Counted from the first letter of the stretch, positions 1-11,574 are shown. The stretch: DNA of 64,000 nucleotides from Amyelois transitella (GCF_032362555.1 NC_083526.1:4856001-4920000), one strand, 5' to 3'. The notes: generated from the sequence alone by a model not told the origin. Program-made: numbers and translations.

Positions 1-3000
1 AATATAATTCCAAATATAAAATGAGATTGTGCATTTAATTATTTTAATTAAATTACATATAATTTATTTCGTGTGTAGAAAGGGTATCGGAATTTAGGGT
101 AAATTAAAGTAATTAGAGAGAGTTTTTTACTCTTAAGTGTTTTTATAATTATATAATCAATTACTTTTTAAACCAAAACCAATTTTAGATGTGAGATCAA
201 GCGAATGTATTTATTTACTTGAAGGTACATATTAAGTTCTAACTATTATCAAAAGTAGACTATAAAGATTAACTTCTTAAGATGATAACATAATTAATTT
301 CATTGAAACAGTAATAGCAAAAATTGATGTAAATTTAAATTCATTAAAAGTTATGATGCGTATCAAGAAACTGATAAAATCGATAAAACAAATGGAATAC
401 GAAACTAAATCGATAAATATATCGATCAATGACTTGTTTACAACTTCACAAGATACGCTGGCTTTCACGCAACGGTACAGCTTGTACCATGAACTTACGT
501 TCAAGGATGTAGCTCCTACTATATGTGTTCACCGAGTCACCGATAAGTCGCCTTATTATTTATTTTTACTTAAAATTATATCCCTTTTTTCCCCCGACCT
601 TTGAATTCGATCGACTAATTTTGGTAAATGTATTTTTTTTTCAATAAGTAAAATTCAGACATAAGTGAATATTGTTTTATAATCTCGATTAAAAATAAAA
701 TAAACAAAAATATTGAAAAGACTAATTTTTTTTATATTAATTAATCAACCTTACCAACATCTTAATAAAAAAAACATGTTAACAAAATTTAACTTGGATG
801 TAACTAATTCATCATACATTATCAACAGTCAATCAAAAAGTTATGTATGGTGATTCGAGTCGTAACAATTGGAATCTTGACCCCAAAATACAAGAGGTTA
901 CGTGTATATAATGTGACAGATTACTAATGACAACATTTACGAGTATTTTGGTATTGTTGTTTGTATGTAACAATTCACACTTTAATATTTGAGAGCAGTT
1001 TTTTCGAATATTACGCCAGGATTTATTTGCGTTCCTTCTTTATTTTCATTATCTCTCTCTGCATTTCTTTTTTTATATCTGTAGAATTGATGACGTCTAA
1101 AACTCAACTACTATTCCATCTTGACACTGTTATATCAAACCAAAAATCTATTTCCTTATTTATATTTCTTGAGGCCATTTATTTTAACATCACCTAAATC
1201 CTTAAAATTCCGGTCGTCACCGAAATCTAACTTAGTATTCTCTTCGAGTTTTCGAACAAACGCGCCAGTGGGTCAAGAAAGTAGTCACATTCCTGCTTCG
1301 GCCACCAGACGAGTTCCCATGTCCTTCTTGAACTTTCATGGTATAACCTGGTATAACCAGTTTACGGCGAGTCATCGTGAAATCGAACTTCCAGTACTTG
1401 AAAGTTGCCTTTCCAACCAGTCTTGTGCCTTTGACGCTCAATGTCTATGGACTGTCGATTGATTTATTGGAGTAATTGATGTATTACGATCACCGGTGTT
1501 TTAAGGCATATTTAACTATTAGTTAGTTAGAAAATTTAACATACTGTAAAAGTTTTAGATAGGTCCATCATCTAATAAACTATATTGAATTTCTATTGAT
1601 ATTCTCCGCAATAGAGAAAATACTTACTATATCTTACGTTATTATAATAATTTTAGTTATATATATATTTAATTAAATACAACTCAAATTATTATATGAA
1701 TTCCTAAATTAGTTTCACTTTCCATGTGAACAGAAAAAAATTAATGCATACGTAAGAAATTAAGGTGTAATACTTATAAAAATAGCTTAATTTAAATCAA
1801 GCGGAAACAGTACTATTGATCTCAAAAGATTTATAACTCATAAAACTCGCTATATCAACAAAAAAATAAGCAACGGGAGATCCAATCAGATAACAAAAAT
1901 GAACCAGAACGTAAAACAGTAACTGATGATTTGTCTACTTAGAATCACGTGCGAAACGTTACCACTTGACTAGTTTAATAAGATAACCGGGCCAGTAAGC
2001 ACAATATAAAAAATAAGTACGTGTAGGCTCGCCTCATAATTGTACGCGCATGAGCAAACTAAAAAATGCGGTTAATAGCATCTGGATTAAAATCAAAATC
2101 AAGCTACAATTTCTTGTAAAAATTTAAGTGCTAAAATGCAAAAGTTGCTGTAACAACTTTGAATATTTTTTTTTTAAACTCTTACTCTTCTAAAACTTCT
2201 TAAATTTTTCTATTTTCTCATAAAACGCAATGAGACTGCTGTTGTTAATATAAAAACAATGGAGCTTTTAAGCATTGATGAGATACAAAGAAAGTTTTAA
2301 TCACTGGCTACTTTTTCTTCTCATAATACCATAAATTAAAACTTCGCCTATGCTATTACCGTTTTGTGACCCATTGTTAGAGCAGTTTCTAGATAAGATA
2401 ATTATGATGTCAGTGAAAAGCGTAGGCATTAAAACATTTATCTTACCTCTGATTATCAGATTTCCCAGACAGTTCCTGAAGTAATGATATATGAGGAACA
2501 TGTTCATATAACTGTTGATCTGAACTAAAATCTAGATTCAATTGTACGCAAATACAGCAGTGAGATTCAGAACAACGCTATTGTTTAACCAAGTCTTATA
2601 GTTATTATGCTCATTAGTAAGAATTTAAAATTACAGGAGAAAATAAGAATGGAAATTCGTGTTATTGTACACAATGCCTAGTAAATATAAATTGAACATC
2701 TGAGAAGCTTATTAATACAACTACTTTCCTTTCTTATGAAAATAGATTATGAGAAACAAATAACTTACAAATTTAAGTTATTACTCCCATACAGAGTTAA
2801 ATAGGTATAATTTCAGAAGTATACAAATCTAAAAGATTATAAAACAACTATTATGAAACAGAAAAGATTATAAAAAATACAGAAACAAAAGATGACCGCT
2901 TCTATTAACACACTTTTCTATTTCTTGTTACACAATACAATGTGACTAATATCGGTGATTTAACCGGAAAAGGAACTCAAATAACTGTTACGTAAGAGAA

Positions 3001-3511
3001 CATTACCATACTTGAATGCATACGCACTTAATTTTATTATTGAATATTCATACTAATATTTTGTATGTGAAAGTTTGTTTGTCCATCCTTCACGTTAATG
3101 TCACTGAACCGGTCTCCATAAAATTTTACATACGTATAGTACTTTTCACGCGGGCGAATAATTTATTTTAAACTCAATTATTGGTACCTCAGGCAATTTC
3201 TTTTTGTTAAGAATTTAATTATATTGTAGAATGTGCCCTGATAAATAAATACGGACAAATTACCCAGATTAAGTAGCCTTAAGATTGATACAACATTATA
3301 TGAGATTTGGTTACTTCAAAAAACATTATGTATGTGAACAACAAATGGAAAATTTTTATAACACAATCTCGCCAAATTTGATTAACATAAATATATATAT
3401 ATATATTTAAATTAATGATTTAAATCTACTTTCAATTTGGCTATTACAGTTTTAATATCACTTAAGACATTTTAAATTACATTATTTATTTGTTTCCTTT
3501 TATCATTACAG
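1..3511 (+). other. Probable intron 2 of Osiris gene A (no exon seen)
   Basis: AT-rich sequence leading into the acceptor AG at 3510-3511. In the complete paralogues intron 2 is 0.8-2.8 kb and begins after an exon of about 250 bp with an EK/EN-start and acidic end. I looked for such an exon and for the C-(x)8-CLK exon 1 signature on the plus strand here and found neither, so the first two exons of gene A probably lie before position 1. The stretch otherwise holds low-complexity AT sequence and one GC-richer island (1190-1470). Confidence 0.55.
1190..1470. other. GC-richer island of unknown origin
   Basis: About 280 bp clearly richer in GC than the flanks. It is open in both directions for part of its length: a plus-strand frame runs to the TGA near 1460, and a minus-strand frame opens at 1441 and runs to 1232 (starts MSVKGTRLVGKATFKYWKFD). 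No splice-site pair or start context convinces me, and I do not recognise the product. It may be an old retrocopy or transposon piece in the gene A intron. Confidence 0.3.
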
Positions 3512-3834
3512 CTCGTGGCAAAAAGAAGAAGATCAAGCAACTCATCCCCCTTCTGGCCCTCGCCAAGCTTAAGATCACCGCCCTCATCCCCTTGTTCTTG
3601 GGTATCATCGCCTTTGCCGCGGCCAAGGCTCTCCTTCTTGCCAAGATCTCCCTCCTTGTCGCCGGTATCATTGCCCTGAAGAAACTCCTCGCTCACAAGC
3701 ATCATGAGACTAGCTATGAGGTTGTTGCTCACCCACATCACGAGGAGCACTACGCTAGCAGCGGCCACGGCTGGGGCAGATCCATTGACGACGCCCAAAA
3801 TCTAGCGTACGCCGCCCATGCTAAGATGGATTAA
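3512..3834 (+). CDS. Osiris family protein A, terminal exon (partial gene)
   Basis: Last coding exon of an Osiris (DUF1676) gene, 106 complete codons plus stop. The acceptor is a pyrimidine-rich tract ending ACAG at 3508-3511, and the reading frame enters in phase 1: an upstream G plus CT gives Ala, then RGKKKKIKQ. Next comes a hydrophobic segment of about 50 residues (LIPLLALAKLKITALIPLFL and on) that is the DUF1676 membrane-associated part, then a His-rich linker (HKHHETSYEVVAHPHHEEH), a Gly/Trp stretch, and the family signature DAQNLAY close to the C-terminus. GC is much higher than in the flanking intron. Osiris proteins are insect-specific and enter the secretory pathway in cuticle-secreting cells; this exon alone shows no catalytic residue. 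Exons 1 and 2 are not in the window. The TSYEV plus His-rich linker makes it most like gene E among the copies here. Confidence 0.9.
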
Positions 3835-4620
3835 CATAATTGACTCGATTCCAAAGGTTTCCCACAGGGGTCAATACTTGGCCCGACATTTATTTTGAAT
3901 GTGTATAACGAGTCTATTTATTACTAGCTTTAAGTTTATTTATTGATTTATTTATACAACGACGTCCCTTCGTGAGGGGCGAATGCGAGATTGTTTTTGT
4001 TTTCCAATAATATGTTCTTATTTGTATGGTCTTCTTGTTATACTATATTAGTATACTTTTTAAACCCTATACGGTATCCGTATTTGTGTATGTATTACGT
4101 TTTTACAATCTAACGCCTTGTTTTATTTTTATTATTATTTTTATACTAGTCCTGTTCTTCTAAGTCTTTTTTTTATCAGCTTTTGAATATCTAGTTATTT
4201 TAATTATAATTTATTTTAGCTCCTTTGTGATATAATTTTAATTTGTAAATATTTGAGTGTATTATGTTTATGTATGATGTTGTTTATTACATTTTGTATA
4301 AAGTACAACATAGGATAATATTATATTATTTAGTTCTTTTATGTTACTGTATTTGTTATTTTTTATAACTGTATTTGTTTATATACATATGTTTTTATTT
4401 ATTTATTATTATTTAAGTATTAAGTATGATATTATTATCGTGCCACATTTTCAACTTTTATATATTTAAATATATATTACTTTTATATATATATCATTTA
4501 CTATTATTCATTTTAATATGTATCGTTTTTAAAAATATTTATGTATTATTTTTTTTATTATATTATTTTTTTATATTTCTTCAAAATGATTCGTACAAAT
4601 AAAGAACAAAAATGTTTATG
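3835..4620 (+). other. 3'UTR of Osiris gene A
   Basis: Very T-rich, low-complexity sequence after the TAA at 3832-3834, ending near a clear AATAAA at 4598-4603. A UTR of about 770 nt matches gene B, whose stop-to-signal distance is nearly the same. The precise cleavage site cannot be read from sequence. Confidence 0.65.
4598..4603 (+). promoter_or_regulatory. Polyadenylation signal AATAAA, gene A
   Basis: Canonical AATAAA about 765 nt after the gene A stop, at the end of the T-rich 3'UTR and just before sequence composition changes. Confidence 0.6.
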
Positions 4621-4908
4621 GGTTTTTTTTCTTCGATTGATCACCGAACTGCGGAGTATTGTGATCCCAATAAAAGTTTTACCAACAGAAATACCGTAGG
4701 AAGAACCATCAAGCGGATACCAAATTGTACTGAAGAGGCAGAACTAGACACTGATTATGATATAATTAAGATCTTTTTTTTTATGAAAAATAAAAATACG
4801 CAGAAAAGTGATGAATGGAGGAAGTTCCATTTAACTCCACCGACAAGAGTTACGAGTAGCTCTTTAATTAAAGAAGAGAAGAAATTTTTGATGGTGCATC
4901 AAAAATAA
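4612..4908 (+). other. 98-codon open frame of unknown status
   Basis: Open frame with an ATG at 4612, lying directly after the gene A polyadenylation signal. Composition is less T-rich than the UTR and the translation is fairly polar (for example DEWRKFHLTPPTRVTSSSLI), which looks more like coding than random AT-rich DNA. I recognise no domain. It could be a transposon fragment, a small gene or chance. Confidence 0.2.
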
Positions 4909-4941
4909 AGTGGTTTTACTCTTTCCGAGGAAATATCGACA

Positions 4942-5187
4942 AGGCGGCTAACTGACACAATATTATACGCTTGACTGTGACACCGGAGGTCCTGGGTTCG
5001 AATCCCGGCCAGGGCATTATGAGAAAAGAACTTTTTCTGATTGACCTGGGTCTTGGATGTTTATCTACATAAGTATTTATTATAAAATCGTTGAGTTAGT
5101 ATCTCGTAACACAAGTCTCGAACTTACAACGAGGCTAACTCAATCTGTTTATTATTTGTCCAAAAAAATATAATAAATAAACATACC
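4942..5187 (+). mobile_element. tRNA-derived SINE (family S2), near full length
   Basis: A tRNA-like head with a perfect box B GGTTCGAATCC at 4995-5005 is followed by the S2 body (AAAAGAACTTTTTCTGATTG, then GTTGAGTTAGTATCTCGTAA and a region ending near AATAAATAAAC). The box A half is degenerate, so it is not a functional tRNA gene. Several other copies in the window share the same body in both orientations. Confidence 0.8.
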
Positions 5188-5422
5188 TAAAATACTGAGG
5201 AACATATAGAAAATGTAATAATAAGCCAATAATGCCATTTTGTCCTTTTTTTGTATTTTGTGTCATCTTTGCGTGACTAAAACTGCACCCTCAAGTCAAG
5301 CACCCAGTTTCTCTTGCAAGTTTAAAATTGTCAAATGAATCTAGTTATTGAAGTATTAAAGAGATTGTAAAAAAAATGATATGTACTTATGGTTTTTTTT
5401 TGTAGAATTAAGCCTATACACG

Positions 5423-6389
5423 CAGAGCCGGATTAAACCTGTCATGGGCCTGTAGGCACTACCATTTTCGGGCCCCTTTTCTTTACCTATTCTGACTGAC
5501 TAAATCATGTGATGTATTTTTTTTTTGCCTTCTACTAGGGTTGCCAACATTTTAGTGTCAAAATATAGTATTTTTTAAGAATTTTTTTTAAAAATATAGT
5601 ACCTTGCACATAAATATAGTATTTTAGTAGGGAACAATAAAAAATTACCTAAGTTACATTTTACTAATTATTTATTATTTTTTATTTTTTACTGGCCAAA
5701 AACTATATTTTTTTGCACTTCTTGCATTTTTTAACAATTTTTTCTCCAATAAAACTGGCAGAAGGTTTATCGCAGTAAATTTTTAAATTACTATAAATCA
5801 AAAGCTCATTTTTAGTAGGTATAAAAGATATATGTACTCTGTTTCTTTCTTCACACCATTTCGAATTCATAATCCTTTCTATGAATGCCGAAATAGCGGG
5901 AACACTTTTGTTTTAAATACTTTTGGTTTTGTGTATGTGAAAATCGTAGATAAGTCTTCAAATACGGAGAACACATAAACTTTTTAAAATTTACCTTGCA
6001 ATCGCAGAACTCATATCACATTTTGTAATTAAAGATACGTAGGTTATAGGTATTTTGAAAGTTTCGGAACTATTACGCTACAAATTATTATCACGCTACG
6101 GAAGCTTACAGAACGCACCCAACAAAAAAAAAAACAAGATTCCCCCAACGTACATGAAGTCCAGTTAGTTGCGATTCGAAGGATTATATTGTTCTAATAT
6201 TAGATACTAGATGGTTCTGTATGTATAAAGTGTTACAGGTGTTGAAAAAGAAAGAATATTTTTGTTAATTATCATTTTCGTTCAATTAAAAAAAAAATAT
6301 TTTCGAATTGCAGTGCAGTGGGCGGGGCCCCTGTCGATGCTGGGCCCCTAGGCAGTTGCCTACTCTGCCTTAAGGTTAATCCGGCTCTG
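5423..6389. mobile_element. hAT-like non-autonomous DNA transposon
   Basis: Ends are inverted copies of CAGAGCCGGATTAA (5423-5436 and 6376-6389). The flanks carry TATACACG at 5415-5422 and again at 6391-6398, an 8-bp target-site duplication with one extra T at the right end. An 8-bp TSD and CAGAG-type ends are typical of the hAT superfamily. The subterminal regions share GGGCCCC/CCTAGGC-like words. The roughly 970-bp interior is AT-rich with no transposase frame, so it is non-autonomous. Confidence 0.8.
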
Positions 6390-6529
6390 TTATACACGCC
6401 CCAACGTCTTACGAGATAGATAGAGCCAATAGTTACTAGCGCACTCGAAAGCTATTTTAACTGGTATAAAAGATTGACATAGTGACAAGTTCCCGAAAAT
6501 AAGAAATAATGAAAAGCTCCTTTCTCTTT

Positions 6530-6645
6530 CTTAATTAACTGACGAAATGTCTACCAAGGGATAGGCTTATTAACTTTGGATTCCTCTTGTAGGCGATTGG
6601 TTAATAACCTGTCACTATTTGAATCTAAATTCTATCATAAAGCCA
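6530..6645 (+). mobile_element. S1 SINE remnant
   Basis: Diverged match to the S1 middle section: GGGATAGGCTTATTAACTTT, then a TAGGCGATTGG-like motif and CCTGTCACTATTTGAATCTA. The TATG tail is missing. Confidence 0.55.
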
Positions 6646-7374
6646 TACTTACACCTAAACGTCGAAATTTAAACTTTTCAAGACTGTTGGCTCTTTTTGT
6701 GTGCAAGGGATAGTGTTTATATGTATGTAAATGAAATGAAAAACCAATATCATTATGTAAAATACGATTACTTTTATTGCATACGAAAGAACACAAAAAT
6801 ACAGTAAATTGGTAAGACAAAATATACAAAGGCGGACTTATCCCATTTAGGGATCTCTTCCTGCCAACCATTGAATAACTAATAGGAGAGTTACTTATTG
6901 GATAAAAGTACGTACAAATCTTTAGTGACAATATGTTAACAAAACAGCAGGTAAGTAGAAATAAATTGATATAAATATAAATAGGTACATGTATAATCAA
7001 ATATAACTTAGTGCTGGTTTTCGGTGTTTTTTTTTTTAATATAATTTTTTCCTACTTGATTCCTTTCTTTTTAAACAAAAGAAGCATACAATGGCTATAT
7101 AAAAATTGAAATTAGAATATTATTTCGTACTATTGTTCAAAAATTTTTATTTGATACGCCGAGCTTTGAGAAATGGCTAAACTTTCTTTCGACGAATATG
7201 CCTTAAACATTCTGTCAGGCGTATTTTTGTTAAGATCTACCAGTGCAAGGTAGGCTTCGACAAAATATACTTTATTGATCTTAGATCGTGGTCATAAGCG
7301 ATCTATACAGAACAGAAAGGACTCGATTGGGACATAATCAGTACCTATAGGTAAATAACAGATAAGTAAATAAC

Positions 7375-7598
7375 TAACTAAGCAGATATATAAGGAGAGT
7401 GTGGAGGGAAAGGTCGGAGTGGGAAGGCCTAGACGAACGTATTCTGATCAAATTAAGGACGTCCTGGTAAACGGTCATGTCAAAAGTATCCGAAATAATG
7501 AAGCAAAGGATGTATGCAGAGATCGTGGCAAGTGGAAAGAGGAAGTCTCTGCCTACACCTCCGGAAAAGAGGCGTGATTTTATGTATGTATGTATAGG
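7375..7598 (+). mobile_element. LINE 3' end, truncated and frameshifted
   Basis: Nearly the same as the longer LINE tail at 27098-27408: ACTAAGCAGATATATAAGGA, a frame resembling ESVEGKVGVGRPRRT, then GCAGAGATCGTGGCAAGTGG and AGGCGTGATTTTATGTATG with a short TATG tail. A deletion in the middle breaks the frame. Confidence 0.75.
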
Positions 7599-7639
7599 TA
7601 AATACTGTCAGGAAAAAATGGGTTTTAATTTTATATTTT

Positions 7640-7815
7640 GACTATCTTGGACCCAGAGCTTTGTTTTCGAAGGCACTTCGGGATAAAAATTACCCTATAT
7701 TTAATAACAGTTGCTAAATTACATCAAATCTGTCCAGGAATTTTTGCGTGCAAGAGTAGTAACAATCATACATCCTTATAACCTTTCGCATTTGTAATAT
7801 AAATAGAAAGGGATA
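7640..7815 (+). repeat. Dispersed insect repeat (TTTGCGTG / TTTCGCATTTGTAATAT type)
   Basis: Contains GGGATAAAAATTACCCTATA, TTTTTGCGTGCAAGAGTAGT and CTTTCGCATTTGTAATATAA, the same order of words as the better-preserved copy at 44865-45062. Superfamily not assigned. Confidence 0.5.
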
Positions 7816-7824
7816 GTTACTCCA

Positions 7825-7915
7825 TACATATCCTTTACGGGATAGATAGAGGAAATAGTCATGGTTGAACTTGAAGGCCATGTTTAGCTGTGTGGCTGAA
7901 TTATTAAAATATCGA
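7825..7915 (-). mobile_element. S1 SINE remnant, minus sense
   Basis: Diverged S1 3' portion: CCTTTACGGGATAGATAGAG, then a GGCCATGTTTAGCTGTGTGG block. Confidence 0.5.
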
Positions 7916-8236
7916 ATGCAAAAAATTTAGATGGACCCTATTTGAATTGTAACCTAGGTTAAGGTAATGGAACTGGATATGTTAACGTAGGTAAATGCTT
8001 ACTTAGGTACCTTTCTCATAATTATCGTATATGAAGCACTTACTTAAGCTAAGACTGTTTATTTTATAAAAGTGTTTTCTTTTTGCATATCAAAACGATG
8101 ACAGAAAAAGATATGTTAACTACCAACATGACTGAAAATATAAGGCTTGATGAGTCAAAAGTCAACCCAAAATCGTGCGTGAGTAACCCGATAGCTTTTA
8201 TATAATAGCAACTTGCTCCGTCGAATCAGGTACAAA

Positions 8237-8948
8237 ATGTGGGTGTCTCTTTCAGTTATGACACACGACTTTCTTCTGCCTCATGTTTCTTGGGCGGTGC
8301 CGGAACCTTTGTCGCCTACTTATGACAATGCACAATTGTTAAGACAACAGAGTATGGAACGACCACACAGGTGAGTTTTTATTGTTCTGTGGTAAGCTTG
8401 ACTGCTTGGCTAAGAAACTTTATAATGTGCATGTTTGGTAAGTAGAATTTCTATATTCTCTGCAAATGTAAATTTTAGGGGCCTTAAGTTATATACATAC
8501 ATATACATATGGTCACGTCTACATCCCTTGCGGGGTAGACAAAGCCAACAGTCTTGAAAAGACTGAATGGCCACGTTCAGCTATTTGGCTTAATGATAGA
8601 ATTAAGATTCAAATGGTGACAGGTTGCTAGCCCATCGCCTAAAGAATCCCAAGTTTATAAGCCTATCCCTTAGTCGCCTTGTACGAAATCCATGGGAAAG
8701 AGATGGAGTGGTCCTATTCTTTTTTTCATTGGTGACGGGAACTACACGGTATATCGGCCTTAAGTTATAGCAATAATATAGTAGTTTTAGAAATTGATCA
8801 CGTAACTTAAGAGAAAAATAGGCCATAAAAGGTTTAAGAAACGACCAATGTTGATAATGATAGAGTGCTTTCAATTCCCATTGAATACCATTTCAGTCAC
8901 AAACATTTTCATACGTCAATTGAAAAGAAATTCAAAAGAGACGAGTAA
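8237..8948 (+). CDS. Candidate small two-exon gene, unidentified
   Basis: An ATG in good insect context (ACAAAATG) at 8237 opens a polar, GC-richer frame (contains SWAVPEPLSPTYDNAQLLRQ) that runs 134 nt to a textbook donor CACAG|GTGAGT at 8370/8371. If spliced to the acceptor TTTCAG ending 8896, the frame continues for 16 codons and stops at 8946-8948, giving 61 residues. The proposed intron contains a younger S1 insertion with a clean TSD. The first exon is the stronger half. The N-terminus is only weakly signal-like, no family is recognised, and the second exon is a guess; the first exon could join something further away, or the whole could be a relic. Confidence 0.25.
8494..8755 (-). mobile_element. 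Full-length S1 SINE-like element with 14-bp TSD
   Basis: Flanked by GGCCTTAAGTTATA at 8480-8493 and 8756-8769. Sense is the minus strand: it starts with ACCGTGTAGTTCCCG, runs through AAGAATAGGACCACTCCATC, GGCGATGGGCTAGCAACCTG and GACTGTTGGCTTTGTCTACC, and ends in imperfect TATG repeats. A TSD of this length beside a 3' microsatellite indicates target-primed retroposition. Confidence 0.88.
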
Positions 8949-9547
8949 TTATTTGAACAAATTATGCGAGTGCCAACGAAAGCTGGGCAAATCCGAAACT
9001 CAGGGAAACACATTAAGATTCCTGAGCCACTCAAGACGTGGCTAATCTGTGTAAGTAATGACCACATCCGTGGTACGCACGTGATAAGACAGACTGATTT
9101 TCTGATGTAAGCGTGTAAGTGGCTTTTCACTGCAAAACTGCAGACAGACATTTCCATGCTAAATTGATTTACGAAGCAGAATTGCGATTTATTTTATTCA
9201 CACTTAATACTCTGGAAACAAAATTAATGACAAATGATTTTTTTTTGGAAAACATACCAAGTTCATTTGTAGCTCTATTGATATACTTAAACATAATTTA
9301 ACCATTACGTTATATGAAAAAGATTTAACAAGAATATGTTGTGTTGTGAAAAATTTTAATCTTTCTAAATAAGACTAAAAATTTGCAAAGAAACTTATGA
9401 ACACTAACATAAAACAAAAGAGGTAAAAATCAAAATTTAGGAAGACATTACTGGCTTAACTTCTAATTTCAAATTATTTTATCCTGATCAAATCATACTT
9501 TGAATACCCTTCAATTATAGTGTATCAACTAAACAAACACTGAAATT

Positions 9548-9748
9548 TCATACCGTAATGACACTTTCAACATCATTAACACCTTTTGAAAATTTCCCTT
9601 CACTTACACATGCAAGCGATGCCCAGAAGCGATTTACAGATTCGTCCTTTAAGCCAAGTTTGTGCATAGAAAACACTGAACCTAGGATAAAATCTTTACA
9701 CTCAATTTTAAACTTAACACCTCCAACTTTAAGGATGTTTTTAACATT
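9548..9748 (-). pseudogene. Coding-looking island, unidentified
   Basis: On the minus strand the frame is open between the stops at 9749-9751 and 9548-9550. Its translation has a normal protein-like composition (for example LGLKDESVNRFWASLACVSE and GKFSKGVNDVESVIT), and it ends at a plausible donor ACG|GTATGA. It has no in-frame acceptor or start after the upstream stop, so it may be a decayed exon or transposon piece. It lies about 0.5 kb downstream (minus sense) of a similar island at 10207-10353. Confidence 0.3.
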
Positions 9749-10206
9749 TTAAGAACAAGTAGATGTTGAATAAAGACAATAGACTCTCTCTGATTTGATT
9801 ATCATTGTTTGTCCATCAATTGGGAACTTTGAATACGAACGTTTCGGTAACATCGATCAACTGATTTATTATACATACATATGTCTGCTAAGGCAAAGGT
9901 TATTTATAATGGACGAGTTAGACATTTATATTGCGTTTCTTTTGAGCCAAAGTTCTTTGTTAATTATTATTTGGTTTAGGATATAATGATGGTTTAATTT
10001 GTTCGTCTTTTATTAGTTACGATTCAATCACAAGTTAAGTTTTGTTTTATTACCATATCTTATAAATTATGTTTGACAATATGGTAAAGAGTGAATAAAC
10101 GTGTGTAAGTTCGTAACAAAAAGGTATTACCACAAAACCGATTTAATTTATAATAATTAACATATTCATCAAAATTTTCTCTTAATCAAAATGTCTGCCT
10201 TATATT

Positions 10207-10353
10207 TTAAATCTCTACCGTCTCCACGGCGTCATGATGATCGAGAGTCACATAACCTTTCAATGAAATATCAAAATTGAGGTCGAAAGACGTAACGCCA
10301 GTATCCGAATCCTCCCAGTTTTCACTTTCAGCATTCCGCAGGTGAATCAGCAT
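10207..10353 (-). pseudogene. Second coding-looking island, unidentified
   Basis: A minus-strand frame from the ATG at 10353 to the TAA at 10207 encodes 48 residues including LRNAESENWEDSDTGVTSFD and SLKGYVTLDHHDAVETVEI. It is GC-rich relative to its flanks and acidic. A donor-like ACG|GTAGAG lies just before the stop, so it may be an internal exon. No domain is recognised. With the island at 9548-9748 it could be the trace of one minus-strand gene. Confidence 0.3.
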
Positions 10354-11516
10354 TATGTGTCTCTATGATAATTGTATCGTATCCGGAACCTTTTTATTTT
10401 GCGAAATTGACATTTCTTTTTGTTAGGATTATTATATTCACATTTTTTTATTATTTAAGTTATTCCATTATTTTCACGATTTGTATTTCATTTATTATGA
10501 AATTAACAAATTAATTAAGAACATTTAAACAATTAAGTACTTATATAAAAATTATATAACGTGTTATAAATTTTGTTCGTCTGCAAATAATATAATTTTT
10601 TTTTGTTCTGCATTCGTTTTCGAATTTAATAACAATTTTTTATAGAGGTAACTAATATTATTATATAAGTCATATTTGTATAGGTATAAGTCATTATATA
10701 ATTATAAGAAGTGTAAAATATGATTTTATTTAAAACATGAAAGATAATTATTTAAAAAACTTTGAAATTAAAATCCCAAACATTATTTCTGTAAGATGAA
10801 ATGAATTGCAGACTGCACGAATTGTCAAAGCTGAAGAAATTTTTTCACGTTCTTGTAATGTCGCTTTCTTTATAATAAATTTAACATTTATTGACAAACC
10901 GACATCCTATGTTCCATTTGTATTCTATCATATATTTATCAGTCCATTTGGAGTCAATACAAACTTAGCGAAAGTGATTTTGTCACACGCAAAAACAATA
11001 GCAGCCACTGGGCATATAAATAATAGAATTATCTTACTTCCTACAAAACTGTACCTGCCTGCTTCCATACGGACGGTTATATAAACATTTATTGTAATTG
11101 TGGCATTAAATGTGCCAGATATCATCAAAATTAATACTTGAATTTGTTTGTTACAAAAAATAAAAATCCTTACACTAACTATATATTATGAGTTTGGATA
11201 GTATGGATTTAGAACAATTAATAAAACATATAACGGATTTCCAACAGATGATGATGATTGGTTTTTTTTTTCAGAGTTTTTTTATCATTGGATATGTGAA
11301 AAATAAAATTTTATTATATTCTAAAGGTATCTTTCACAAAAATCTACCTACTGTACCGATAATATATCTTAGAAATCAAAATTCGGGCCTTAGTTTACAT
11401 AATCTGACTTTCTTGATTTGTATTAATTATTTATGACCTATGTAATAATCAGTTCCTTTATGACGTAAAGTTTTAAGGTTGCAACCACAGAATATAAACC
11501 TCTAGATGTAGTATGG

Positions 11517-11574
11517 AGAGTAAAAATATTCACCATCCTTTAGACGTCTAAAGGATGGTGAATATTTTTACTCT
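11517..11574. repeat. Perfect 58-bp palindrome
   Basis: Two 29-nt arms (AGAGTAAAAATATTCACCAT and nine more bases, then the exact reverse complement) meet with no spacer at the centre GAC|GTC (11545/11546). No mismatch is present. Confidence 0.95.

Noticed and set aside
1-3511. Exons 1 and 2 of Osiris gene A
   Set aside because: No CLK-type exon end or EK/EN-start exon with donor in phase 1 was found on the plus strand.
4942-5020. tRNA gene suggested by GGTTCGAATCC
   Set aside because: The box A half and acceptor stem do not pair, and the same head is joined to a repeated SINE body in several places, so it is S2.
10928-11128. 66-codon minus frame with hydrophobic segment
   Set aside because: No start context, donor or polyadenylation signal, and AT-rich DNA often yields such frames.
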